A stretch of 64,000 bases of DNA from Calliopum simillimum (lineage: Eukaryota; Arthropoda; Insecta; Diptera; Lauxaniidae), in the NCBI GenBank assembly GCA_951812925.1, contig OX638368.1:120737309-120801308 (forward strand). The letters are read 5' to 3'. Shown here one piece after another: positions 41,685-53,800 of the stretch. The notes below the pieces were generated by a model, which worked only from the letters and a program-made list of their open reading frames with translations, did not search any database and was not told the origin of the DNA. The translations under genes were made by a program, and so were the position numbers. Every line of letters starts with the position of its first letter. Position 1 is the first letter of the stretch.

Positions 41685-43450
41685 TTTAAATTACTGTAAT
41701 TTCACCGTCATATTAAAATTTAACTATTTATAACACAGGACAACACAGACTTTGCAGCATAGAGTTTCAGAGCTAATTTCGATTGATCATGACCTACTGA
41801 AATCGAAAATAATATCAGATTCGCAACTGGCTTTAGTTCTCCAGTTATTCTTACATAAAATTGCAAAATTAGTTGTTTTAAAGCATATTTGAAGCAATAA
41901 AACTCTTAAAGTAAACAGTGGAATTACTTTTCAGATTATGATTTTAGGTGGTATGGTTAAAAGCCGTTTTCTAGATGTCTGGTTTACGTACCTACTAATC
42001 AGAATTTTAGCCAACAGTTTTCAGTGAAAAATTATCGGCAGAATCAGCTTTTTTGAGGCATATGAGGCTCATCTATAGTATCATATCAGCTTCCGAGTTA
42101 TCATCTGTTGAAATAAATTTATCGCAACTCTATGTTAATGACATAAACAAATGGATCAGTAGATGATATTTTGGAAAGTAATGATCCAATTTGCAAAGTT
42201 TAAAGGTAAGGTCTTAGAAAGAAAATTATGGCTATCCGGTTCCTTTGACAAAAGTGAACTATGTACACTACTTCATGGTAATACGTCATATGTCTCTAAA
42301 TAGAATTTTTTTTGTAAATCAAGGATCATTCGTATCACAGACCTGATAGAAAAAACCATTGCTAGATTCGGAATCAGCTTCCGCAAATTAACAAAAAAAA
42401 AAAGTTATAATTAACATCAGCAGTTGAGAAGACCTGATCTTGAGAACACGGCCCGTAAAGATATCACTTTTTTTTTGTACAGAGGTGACACTTTCTCGAT
42501 CAGTATTTGATAGCCACGATATCAAGTTTTCTAACAAATTTAATTTTTTCTAACTAATCTAATTTTGGTTGTTTTCCACAGATCATAACTAACCATCAGC
42601 CAAATACGGACAGCATTTTATTTTTTATATACATCTAGCTAAGAATTTCATATTTGTGTTTAGGATATCCAAATCCCTTGGGTATTCTAACCAAAAACTT
42701 AAATTTTTTTGTGCTGTGTTATTGCTCAATTAATATTTTGTTGATTAACCGCAATGACCAAATAGATTCAACTTATTTAATTACGACTGCCTATCAGAAT
42801 TGTTTCTATTTATTGTATCCAAAAACACATGAATTACATTGTTTGGGGTCAAGCAGCCTTGAAATTAATATTCAAGCACATTTCAAGTTAAAAAAGTAAA
42901 TATCATCTTATAAAATATAAAACAAAAACAAAAAAATACTCAAAAGTACTGAGTAAAACTGGAATAGAAAGAAGAAGTCAATAAGTATAACAAAGTATCA
43001 GAAATGATTGAAATGCCATAGAGAACTGAAAATAAAAATCGTGCGAAAAATATCGAAAGATGCACAAAAACTTCTAAGAAAAATAATCCAAAAGTCGAAA
43101 AAAATTATTTAATAATTAAGGAGCATAGAAAGATACGAAAAAATTTAAAAACCGTCTAGGATCATCAAGAACATTGAAAACTACACAATAGTATAAAAAA
43201 TAATATGAAAAGTTGGAAACAATCGAAACAACATAAAATGTCATAATCCTTGAATATTAGAATTGTACTTAAAATTTGAAATATCGAGAAAAACGTCGAA
43301 AAATATCCATTAATGTGGAATGTCCCAGAAAAATTTGATAGGTCTTTGTTTTTCATAACTAAAAAATTTACGCAATGAATTTTTAAAATTTTTTTTTTTT
43401 TGTATTAATGAGTAATATTACGAATAAAAATAACCTTAAGACTATTAACA
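41685..43450. repeat. Duplicated receptor spacer
   Basis: The block matches 90-170, 1480-1602, 2703-3800 (41,940-42,840 here) and 63,015-63,640 (42,655-43,360 here). It has the empty sites for the insertions at 1603-2700 and 2813-3111. No coding sequence is supported. Confidence 0.65.
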
Positions 43451-43656
43451 AATATTTATTTTCTGTAAAATACTGTACTAATTTCTTTAGGCCCTTTATT
43501 AAGATTTGTACAGTTGTTTTGTCGACAGTACCGTACGACCCTCTCCACTTATTTTTGAAATTTGTAATTTTTTTGCAGCAATTTCATAAGAGACCAATGT
43601 CAAAAGGTCGAAAATCTGAACAGTTAAGTATATTCGCCCCTTTTTAGAACAAAATG

Positions 43657-44400
43657 TTAATTTTTGTTCTTACACCACTCTATGTTGGCTTTAGAGTAGT
43701 GAGAGGTGCCTGAATCATACCAGAATATTACAGTACCTTCGTATTCTTGAATAAATGGCAAAATACGTTTTTCAAGACACTCGACAATATAAATTTTCGA
43801 ATTTATTATGCCCTGTGTTACAAAACAAAATTTATTCACAAACCGCAGCTGCATATGGCCCACCAAACCATATAATGTTTGGAAAATTTTTTAATTTTCT
43901 TTTCTTTTATTTTGCTCTGCATCTGCCCCTCTTCCTTACAGATATAGAATTCGTGGCCCATTATATTAATTTACTACAATCAAAATTAGTCAGGAAGACT
44001 TCACATAACTTTCAGTAGTGATGAGCAAACCAAGACCAAGACCAAGACAATAGCAGTCTTGGTCTTGGTCTTGTTCTTGCACATTGAGTCTTGGTCTTGG
44101 TCTTGGTCTCGCAAGATTACCAAGACCAAGAACAAGACGCAAGACCAAGACTAATTTTGCTCATCACTATCTTTCAGTGTTGCTTTTAAGCCATAAGCCA
44201 TCAACACTTATCGGAACGATTTGGTACTTTTTGAACTCTGCAGTTCTTCAGCTTACTTTTCTTCTGTGGCTTTTGTGTAGCAGATTTTGAGGTATCTGCT
44301 CTAAAACAAAATCTCGAACTAAAGTGTCAGGATTCTGCTTAAAGAGTTGTGACGAAGCTTTTGTTGCGGCCGAGGTCTTGACTTGCCAGTGGCCAAGGTT
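43657..44400 (-). pseudogene. Tc1/mariner-superfamily transposase remnant
   Basis: The minus strand encodes FVTQGIINSKIYIVECLEKRILPFIQEYEG then FWYDSGTSHYSKANIEW, the strand with the second catalytic Asp of a mariner-type transposase. Related pieces run on in other frames up to about 44,400 (SRPRPQQKL; LWLKSNT). It is interrupted by the small MITE at 44,016-44,169. Confidence 0.6.
44016..44169. mobile_element. hAT-type MITE with CCAAGA hexamer core
   Basis: A 154-bp element with ends TAGTGATGAGCAAA and their inverse, flanked by ACTTTCAG (44,008-44,015) and TCTTTCAG (44,170-44,177), an 8-bp duplication with one mismatch. TAGNG ends and 8-bp duplications are hAT features. The interior is made of CCAAGA repeats and their inverse TCTTGG, so nearly the whole element can fold on itself. 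Confidence 0.78.
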
Positions 44401-45050
44401 CGCAAAACAAAACATTTTTATTTCGGAGAAAGGGTTAACAATTACGTGTATAATTATTTCAGTTTAACTTGAACAGTACCTGCTCGGTCAATAATCTGAT
44501 CTTATTATTTTAGTCGATGTTTTTATTCATAGATATTTTTTTGTGATGAAATTCGTATCTTTTTACCTCCAATTTCCATTCTTTCAAAATGATACATTAA
44601 CCGATGAGAGTAATAATAAGAAAAAACTTGGAAAGTATCGAATGGTATAGAATAATATCAAAAACTCAAAATTTTTTTGGTGAAATAGAATGCCCTAAAA
44701 TAAATAAATCGGATATGCCACATACCCAAAGTATTTCGTCTTTTGCATGGGGGCTGAAATATCTTATCTTCAAACAATATTAACCCGGAAAGTAAGAGAG
44801 TAAGAGAAAAATTCGAAAAAATATTTTGGTAAGGAGGAGTATGGCTATTCGGCGCTATTAATAAAAAAGAATTTCAACTTTTCTTGTAGCTACGCTGTAA
44901 GACTGAACACAGCGTTTTCTTCAACTTCAAGAAGGGATATTTCAAAATCCTGCAGGTATAATGATAGTTCTGATGATGAAGACGGATTCAGCGTTAAAAA
45001 GTACAAAAGAAACAAAAAGTTCATTCCATTTTTTTGTGCCTAAGTTATTA
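44401..45050. other. Spacer, no supported gene
   Basis: AT-rich sequence without recognised features. A short stretch near 44,830 (GGAGTATGGCTATTCGGCG) was not assigned. Confidence 0.35.
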
Positions 45051-45064
45051 ACCAATATTTTTAT

Positions 45065-46510
45065 TTTGGTAAAAAGTGGGCGTGGCAATTATTGAACAAC
45101 GCCTACTTTTCGTTATGCTTTAGATACTTATGATCCAGACCCACATACCAAATTTCATTAAAATAGCTTATAAAAATTGCGAGGAATAGCATTCAACGTA
45201 TTTTGCTTGTATGGGAGATTCCACGCGCAACGGCGATATATCGCACACTTTCAGATCTGAGATGCTTTATAGCAAGTAGGCTCCCCACACATAGTGGGCT
45301 CCTACGTGTTTTGAGTTTGACTTTGTTGACGACAAAATCGGGGTATGGGGATGTGTTTGCACACATTTCAGGATTATAAAACTGCTTCAAGTAAAATCGG
45401 AGCTGATCGGTTTCGTAAGTTACAACCAATTACATGTTTTTTCTTTTATGCTGTGCAGCAAATAATAAATTAATTCCCTATGAAGGAAAAACTGATAAGC
45501 AACTCCTTACATTTTCCTCTACTCAACATTTGTTTCTAAAATGTCCGTCCCTTATCTCAACCTCCTGGGGGGCTCTGATACAAATTTACCTGCAAATGTA
45601 AATGTAATTGCATTTTTAAAATGATCATAGCTTTGTAATGGAAAATAATACGAGCTCATTTTATAACTCATTGTGAAGACTAAGAGTAGTACTAAATAAT
45701 GCAATTAATACAAAATAGCATAACAATTTCATTCGTCCTATATTTAACCCCAAATATGGCCAAAAACCGATTTTTAGCCCTTTTTTAACTTTTAAGATTA
45801 AGATATTTTGAAAAAAAAACAAAAAATATCGATGTTATTCAAATTGAGTTTTAAAGAAAAAGAATTGATCTTTTATCTTCTGTATCAGGTTTTATGACTT
45901 ACAATTATCTGGTTTTATTATATAACATCAAAAATTACGAAAAATCGTCATTAATTTTTTTTATATGTTAGAATATCTCAAAAACTATATGCGATATTGC
46001 AATTCTGCGACCAGATTCAAATTTAGAATCGACAAATCTATTAAAAATTACTATTTTTGTCTTAATTTCTTGTTCCTTTTAAAGGTTTGGGCCAATTTGT
46101 AAGAAAACGCATTTTTTTCCAAATTGCAAAGAACTGCCAATGGTTTGATTTCAGAACCCAGTTTTTTAGACTTGGTTAGTGCTCACGAGTAATTTTACAT
46201 GATTTCGTGTTGAATCCATGACATTTTGATTTAAACTTTTTTGTTACTGTACAGTAGAAAATAAAAAACCATAAAATTGGCTGTAACTTTCGAAAGCGAT
46301 CAGAGCCGATTTTACTTGAAGCAGTTTTATAATCCTGAAATAAGTACGAACAGATCCCTATACCACGATTTTGTCGTCAATAAAGTCAAACTCAAAACAT
46401 GCAGGAGCTCACTGCGCACAGTTAATTTCAGAATGATTGCTTTATTAGTTTTCTTTTTATAGCGTATTATTTTTTTGTGGGCGGTGTCACGCCCTTCAAT
46501 GAGTTTTTCC
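45065..46510. repeat. Inverted pair of related segments around repeat copy C
   Basis: The stretch 45,193-45,429 (minus) and 46,277-46,440 (plus) are inverted copies: both contain the phrase encoding FYLKQFYNPE and FVVNKVKLKT. Outside them are degenerate palindromes GTGGGCGTGG..ACGCC (45,074) and GTGGGCGGTGTCACGCCC (46,476). Between them (45,600-46,250) lies a member of the dispersed family also at 12.99-13.44 and 34.48-34.83 kb. It may be an old fold-back element. Confidence 0.55.
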
Positions 46511-46950
46511 AATATAACGGCATATCACATATTAATCCTTGTTTGCAGAGGTAACATCTCCTAAATTTTCATCAAAATTGTTGGAGTCGTTTTCGAGTAA
46601 TATTAAATCAAATTTTTCAATGGTTAAAAAGTGGGCGTGGCGCTTCTTCGATCCCGCCCACTTTTTGTCAAATAGAAGACATTGATAGTCAGTAGCTGTG
46701 TACTAAATTTCATCAAAATATCTTTAATGGTTTGGAAGTTATGACTAGATCAAATTTAAAATTTAGGGGGGTGCCACGCCCCCTAGTGGGCAATTATAAA
46801 ACTTTGTTTATTCTCCAATTTATGCTAGAATGCATTTTTTTCCAAAGTTTCATTAAAATCGCTGCATCCGTTCTCGAGAAAAATTTGGGCACAAATATAT
46901 TTATATATATATTTATATATTTTTAAACATACAATTTTAGCTCGCATAAG
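46511..46950. repeat. GGCGTGGC-type repeat units
   Basis: Further units related in style to the tandem part of the Transib copies: GTGGGCGTGGCGCTTCTTCGATCCCGCCCAC (start 46,631, a 31-bp palindrome-like stretch) and GGTGCCACGCCCCC (46,770). They are separated by about 140 bp, each followed by a CATCAAAAT..TT phrase. Non-coding. Confidence 0.5.
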
Positions 46951-47089
46951 AAGAGAAGACAAATATCGGTATGGTTCTCCTATTTCCTTTATTTACAAAT
47001 TTCCTACGATTACAATACCTTATTTACATACTTTCGCGCGTTACAATTGATTCGATCGTCCTGCCTTTCTCCTTCCTTTCTTTGAGGCT

Positions 47090-47640
47090 TTTCCCGGCTT
47101 CACTGTATCGACATAGCTCAGTACAGACGAATAGGCAACGGCCAAGGTTTAGTGTCGTCTCATTCGCACAAGTGACGAAACACTAGGGAGAATGAGTCGC
47201 CAATATAAGCATCCCGACTACCAATCTATTGTCCGTTCCGGCTCCGTAGTATTGGGCATAGCTCAATACAAGCAAGTACACAACGACCAATGTTAAGTGC
47301 CGTCCCTTTCGCACAAATGCCGCCACTAATGAGAACAATTCCCCAATATAACTAACCCGACTATCAATCTATTCACTCTATTGTCCGTTCTGGCTCCATA
47401 GTATCGGCATAGCTCAATACAAGTAAGTACACAACGACTAATGTTAAGTGCCGTCCCTTTCGCACAAATGCCGAAACACTAGCAAGAATGAGGCGTCAAT
47501 ATAACCATCCCGACTATCGCCCGTTCCGGCTTCGCAGTATCGGCATAGCTCAATAAGAACGAATACACATCGACCAAAAGGGCTTTCTACTCTTCGTCCC
47601 GCCCTTGCTTTATCGGCTTGGCTTAATACCATTCTAACTA
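47090..47640. repeat. Tandem array, 138-150-bp units, GC-richer
   Basis: Units starting near 47,093, 47,238, 47,388 and 47,526 share CCGGCTCCGTAGTATCGGCA and TAGCTCAATAC, then ACACAACGACCAATGTTAAG and CCCTTTCGCACAAATGCCG. A partial unit follows at about 47,603. It is clearly richer in G+C than its surroundings. It may belong to an LTR or leader of a retroelement, since the segment to 47,842 ends with ATATTGTCCAACA, the inverse of a TGTTGGACAATAT-type LTR start, but I could not find the partner end. Confidence 0.6.
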
Positions 47641-48640
47641 AATGCTAGTAACTACTATGCTTACCACCTTTGCTCGCTGCAGGTCGCCGCCTGAATGACA
47701 ATAGTTTCTGTCGACACTGAGGTTATAAACATCCTAGCTCACCTCAGTGTGGTGAACAGCTGATTGCTGTGACTGCTGTTTACTGGTGTTGCCATACTGT
47801 ACTAATTCTATTGTACTTAATACATTACGATATTGTCCAACATTGTTGGTAGGCTTAAAATTTCTTATCATACTAATTTACACATTTTTATTACAAAGTA
47901 AATCTTATTAAATCAGTTTAAAATCAATAATCGATATAAAATGAATGTGTGGAGACAAAAAACGAGCACCCAGCGACTTGTTGCCACACAGAGTTGCTTC
48001 ACTATTTTCACCAACTGTGCCTCTAAACCAGAATTTCCACTTGAGATAATTTTGTACGATAAGTAGTCACTTTCAATAATTGAAAATAACCCTTTGGATG
48101 CTTTTTGATGCACCTTTTTTTTTGCTGATGAAAAACAAAGTGCCAAATTTTTTCTGGGACTGTCCTTATATGAAACTTTTCAACTTTTGATATATTCAAA
48201 TTATTTTCCGATGGAAGTAAAAAAAAACATAGACTTGAAATGAACAAATCAGAAAGGGTACTTTACTTTTAAGTAACAACATTGTAGTATTTTAGCTTCG
48301 ACTTTCTGCATCTAATTAAATCTTTTAAACTTTGGTCGTACATTGAAATATGACTCGATGATAAGGCATATTGTGAAAATTAACATTGTAATTTCTTATT
48401 TTTTTATCGACTAATATTTTGTTAATTAGCTGTAATGATCGAAAAGATTCAACTCATTTACATAGATTATGTCAGTCTTATTTAACTGTATTCTCTTTCT
48501 CCGTGTAATAGCGTTTAATTTGAATATCCCTGCGGACCACGGAATATTCGAAAACTAGTTTGCAAGCTACTCGATGGGAGAAACCGACTAGTCTAAATTC
48601 TGGTCCCATCAGATATAAAGTTATATTTACGTATCACATT
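47641..48640. other. Spacer, possible LTR edge then duplicated block
   Basis: Bases 47,690-47,842 contain CACTGAGGTTATAAACATCC and an inverse CACCTCAGTGTGGTG, a small hairpin. Bases 48,330-48,480 match 14,200-14,330. No gene is seen. Confidence 0.4.
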
Positions 48641-48775
48641 GTTTGCATTTGGGCGTAATGAATTGTCTCCTTATGCATTACATTTGGACCAGAATAGGCC
48701 AATTTTTTGTTTTATTTTATTTATAAATTTCAAAAAATTTAATTTGAAATTAAAATTTTGCACAAAAATTTTATA

Positions 48776-48870
48776 AGGTTTCATAGCCGAATGTGGTAAA
48801 AAGTTTGTTATATACTTACTTCTGCGCAATGTGTTCCGGGTTCGAATCTAAGTGTGGATGAAAATTTTTG
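48776..48870 (+). mobile_element. tRNA-derived SINE-like sequence
   Basis: An A-box-like TCATAGCCGAATGTGG is followed by a strong B-box, GGGTTCGAATC (48,838-48,848), and an AT-rich tail. No complete cloverleaf. Confidence 0.45.
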
Positions 48871-48954
48871 TTTTGAATTTTTTATTATTTTGTAACTCGG
48901 CTATGTTGGACATATGTATCATTTTCTGCTCCGAAGACTCTTCAGACATATTAA

Positions 48955-49507
48955 CCGTATTCACGATCTTGTTGCATCGTAGCAAATGCAAAAACAAATT
49001 CTATTGAATTTTGAAAAGCAAGAGTCTTGTAAGCAAGACCAAATTTGCAACACAAAAACCTATTGCACGATTGATTTCCAATAGTCTATTGTGACTGATT
49101 TTATTTTTTTCATTTGTGATTGGCACAATTGCTTAGTGACTTTTATGTTTTTGACAACCGTATTTGTCACAAATTGAAATTAAAATGTAAACAAATACAA
49201 TTAAATTTCAATTATTTCGTTTTGGTTTGATTAAAAAAGATTTCTTCGTAATGTTTGAATTAAGCACATTGTATGTAGTTAATAAAATTGTGATTTTTTT
49301 TCTAAATAACACACAATTATTCAGTAAAATTTCATTTAAATCAAAATAAGATATCAAATAAATTTTAAATTCAAAAAATATTTGACAGCAAAACAAAAAA
49401 CAGCTGTTCTAAAACGTTTGCAATATCAATTTACAACAGTGTGTGCTCACAATTATTTACTCTTGCAAATTTGCATTTGCTACGATGCAACAAGATCGTG
49501 AATACGG
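48955..49507. mobile_element. TIR element CCGTATTCACGATCTTG, 553 bp
   Basis: Perfect or near-perfect 38-bp inverted ends (CCGTATTCACGATCTTGTTG...). No ORF. Target duplication not resolved. Around it, TATGCATTACATTTGGACCA occurs at about 48,674 and 49,734 in direct orientation, so both lie inside a larger repeat. Confidence 0.75.
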
Positions 49508-49556
49508 CTATTGTGTACAAATTAATAGAAATTTAAAAATTGGAACTGAAAATCAC

Positions 49557-49630
49557 CGATTGTAGGATTTGAACCGTGGCCTCTCAACGCAGTGCAAGTC
49601 ACTAGACCGATACACTATCGTTTGCTCTTC
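49557..49630 (-). mobile_element. tRNA-derived SINE-like sequence
   Basis: On the minus strand an A-box-like TAGTGTATCGGTCTAGTGAC is followed by the B-box GGTTCAAATCC. The pairing of a tRNA acceptor stem is not complete. Together with 48,776-48,870 it may frame the element at 48,955-49,507. Confidence 0.5.
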
Positions 49631-50836
49631 TTCGCAATCAATGAACTGCCAAACAGTACGTAGTCAGTAACGTAATAATTTCACTGATACAATCAATGCA
49701 CAATTGGACCTTTTTTGGTATTAAAGATGGATTATGCATTACATTTGGACCATTTTTTTAAGGAATTGACCGACTTTGGATAAGATTTGGACCACTTTTG
49801 ATGCAATTGATAATTTAAGTGAATTTATTTTAGTTTTAGGTGAACTCCAATATAGACTACTTACAAAAAAACTAGACCAAAGAGTGGACTATTGAGACAA
49901 TTGACTCCGTCGCACAATGGGAGGGTTTGTATGGAACGGCGGTCATAAATAGTAATAATAGAGCTAGGCCATTGAAATTTGGTACAGATGTTTTTTACAT
50001 TAAAATAATAAAAATCTGTGAATATGAACAAAATCCGCCGACGGACACGCCTACCTCCCATACAAAGTTGGGGCGTGGTCCGAATTTTTTTTCAAAATGG
50101 GTATCAATTTTCAATAACTTGACCTCGCTAATTTCAAAAATGTTAAAAATTTTGCGCTCTCTTTTATAGTTTTCAAGTTATGAGGAATAAACGAAAACCT
50201 ACTTTATAAAAACTAGATTTTGTTTGTTTGTGTGTTCGTCCCTTATTAACTCGGAAACTAAGTAACCGATTTTAAAGAAGTTTTTATATTATGCTAGTAC
50301 GAAAAAAAGCTAAGCTATATGCACAAAAAGTGGGCGGTACCACGCCCCCCAAAAAATTTACTAATCATATCACCCAAACTCTTTGACGCAGATAAATGAG
50401 ATTTAGTAAATGTGTAAAAATCATCAGGACGAATAATGTTCACCGAACAAATGGACGGTACCACGCCTTCAAAAACAAAAAATTCATCATATTTCTGAAA
50501 ATATTTGACGAAGATAGATATTATTTGATACGTATGAAAATACCATCTGAACAAATAATCCGCACTAGAAAAATGGGCAGTGCCACGCCTACCAAAAAAT
50601 TAACTTATCAATATCTCCGAAAATCTTTAATGCAGATTGATGATGTTTAGCAAATATGTTGAAGATATTATGACAAATAATGTCCACTAAAAAAGTAGGC
50701 GTTGTCACGCCCTTTAAACATTTTATTTATTATTTTCATAAAAACTATCAGAAAAAATAGTCCGCACTAGAAACTTTTTCATTGCTATTCTTTTGGCTCA
50801 AATTAAAACTTTATGCACAGAAGGGGGCATATTATA

Positions 50837-53800
50837 GGGTCATTTCATCTCAAATCGTCCAGGCAGTATTTTTTTTTTTGCATATTATTTTTTTTAATAG
50901 TTTCTACATTGAAATCGATGAGACACGTATTTTTTCCTTTTGCTTGATTTTGAGTTTTTTCGTCGTGGGGAATTTTTTAAAATTCGTCTACAAACTCGAT
51001 TTTGCGCTATTGTCGCATGTCAATTTTCCCGGAAAATGTGATAACTTTGCGAAAAAACGTCCGATCTTCGTAATTTTTGGTATGTTTGTAGCTAAGAGGT
51101 TTCTCTAAAAGAAAAAAATATGATACAGGGTATATTTCGAAAAATAATTTTTATATCGTCATTTGAAAAAAAAAAAATCAAAAAATTTTTGACTTGAAAA
51201 ATTTCCAATTGCATCAGTTTTTTTTTTCTTCATATTTTTTTTTTAAAAAGCCATACATATAAACAATATTATGTAGCAGCCTCTATTAGCCCAAATTCGT
51301 TGTTTGGGAATTATGATTTTTTGAAAAAACAGTCCCAATTATTTAGTAATTTTGGGCTTCATTCATGATATATCACGCCTGTCCTGTGGGTGATTTGAAT
51401 AAAATTTTCGAGTCCATTTTTTTTACGGAATTCTGTTAAACATCGTATTTCGACATGTTTTCAATAAAAAATTTCAAAATCCTTAAAGCACTTCGGAAAT
51501 GATCGGCTAACGAACGATTTCCATGTTGCTGTAGCCGAAGCAAAAAAGGATAATTCTGAAAAATAGTTCCAAGTGAATTTTTTTTTTTCCGGAATTGTAT
51601 TTAATAATGCATCAAAAATAACGTGTGAAAAGTACATTGCAAAATCGTATGCCCAAAAAAAGTTTTTCAAGTTCAAGGTCAAAAGTTGCGAAAATAAATT
51701 TTTTTCAATTATTTCGCTTACGGCTGCAATTACGAAAAAATAGTGGTTGACAGTTATTTTCCGAGTACACAGTTTTTTAACTTTAATGAATTACTATGAA
51801 AAAGCTTCAAACATTTTTTTTCTATTACTCATGATTTAGGAAGTATGTCAATTTAAAAAGTTTTAAAACCTCGCGATATTTATATGTTGTACGTTTTAAA
51901 TTGAAATAACTCTTGAACGACTAATCGTACAAAAAAAATAGATAGATACTTGTTTGTAGAAAATTATATTTGCTACAAACCATTCTCAGCTTTTTTTTTC
52001 GTAAGACCTATGGTTTAGGAGATATTTTTCACAAACTGTTCAAATTTTGAAAAACTAGTTTTTAAGGAAATCTCTGGAGCTGTTATCGCTTGATAAAAAC
52101 TAACGGGATCTACGAAATAATTATCGAGAAATTTTTTTACTTAATAAAAAAAAAAAAAAAATGGCGAATTTTGTGTAAATTCTTTAAGTTTTGAATAAAA
52201 AATTTCTTTGAAAGAAGTAAGATGAATTTTGGTATAGTTTTTATGAATTTTTTATTAGATTTGAAGACGTGAATGTTCGAAATTTTTACGTTTTTGCCAA
52301 TTTTTTTTTTTTTTTTTTAAGTAAAAACATTTCTCGATAATTATTTCGTATCAAATATTATTTGAAGATCATGTAAATGTTAATAAAATAGATCCCGTTA
52401 GTTTTTATCAAGCGAAAACAGCTCCAGAGATTTCCTTAAAAACTAGTTTTTCAAAATTTGAACAGTTTGTAAAAAATATCTGCTAAACCGTAGGTCGAAC
52501 GAAAAAAAAAGCTGAGAATGGTTTGTAGCAAATATAATTTGCTACAAACAAGTATCTGTTTATTTTTTTTTGTGTGATTAGTCGTTCAAGAGTTATCTCA
52601 ATTTAAAACGTACAACATATAAATATCGCGAGGTTTTAAAACTTTTTAAATTGACATACTTCCTAAACCATGAGTAATAGGAGAAAAATGTTTGAAGCTT
52701 TTTCATAGTAAATCATTAAAGTTAAAAAACTGTGTACTCGGCAAATAACTGTCAACCAATATTTTTTCGTAATTGCAGCCGTAAGCGAAATAATTGAAAA
52801 AAATTTATTTTCGCAACTTTTGACCTTGAACTTGAATAACTTTTTTTGGGCATACGATTTTGCAATGTACTTTTCACACGTTATTGTTGATGCATTATTA
52901 AATACAATTCCGGAAAAAAAATTCATTTGGAATTATTTTTCAGAATTATCCTTTTTTGCTTCGGCTACAGCAACATGGAAATCGTTCGTTAGCCGATCAT
53001 TTCCGAAGTGCTTTAAGGATTTTGAAATTTTTTATTGAAAACATGTCGAAATACGATGTTTAACAGAATTCCGTAAAAAAAATGGGGTACTCGAAAATTT
53101 TATTCAAATCACCCACAGGACAGGCGTGTATATGTTATCATTTCGTCAAAAGTGGCTCAATCGTTATGATATTTTGTCTGTCAACAGTCAAGGGTCCGTT
53201 CTAGAAGAAAGAATCATTAAGTGTAGTACATTTTTGGAAATTTTTTTTGTAACCGTCTTTAAAATAGAAAAAAAATCAAATGACTTTTAGCCCAAAAATT
53301 TTAGCATTGCTACGATTTTCCATCCTTTATTACTGTTTTTGTATATCAATTTGTAAGTAGACAATTTTCAGAAGCATACTCCAAATGTGGCTGTCAAATT
53401 ACTTGAAGCTCGTGACGTGCAAAAGTTCAGAAAGACCAAGAAGACCCAGTAAAACAATGTTGCAGCAATAATCAAATTACTCGAATAAAATAATATTGAA
53501 TAAAAAACAAAATTAAGGTATGAATAAAGCTTCTGAAAATTGTCTACTTACAAATTGATATACAAAAACAGTAATAAAGGATGGACAAATCGTAGCAATG
53601 CTAAAATTTTTGGGCTAAAAGTCATTTGATTTTTTTTCTATTTTAAAGACGGTTATAAAAAATATATCCAAAAGTGTACTACTTTTCATGATTTTTTCTT
53701 CTAGAACGGACCTTTGACTGTTGACAGACAAAATATCATAACGATTGAGCTACTTTTGACTAAATGTTAACATATATCATGAATGAAGCCCAAAATTACT

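Noticed and set aside
47700..47842. Complete solo LTR
   Set aside because: Only one possible edge is visible; no partner end or target duplication could be found.
51461..53038. Two similar frames (FFWAYDFAMYFSHV) that look like a duplicated gene
   Set aside because: They are mirror readings of the two arms of the fold-back element; similarity follows from the palindrome and does not show coding.
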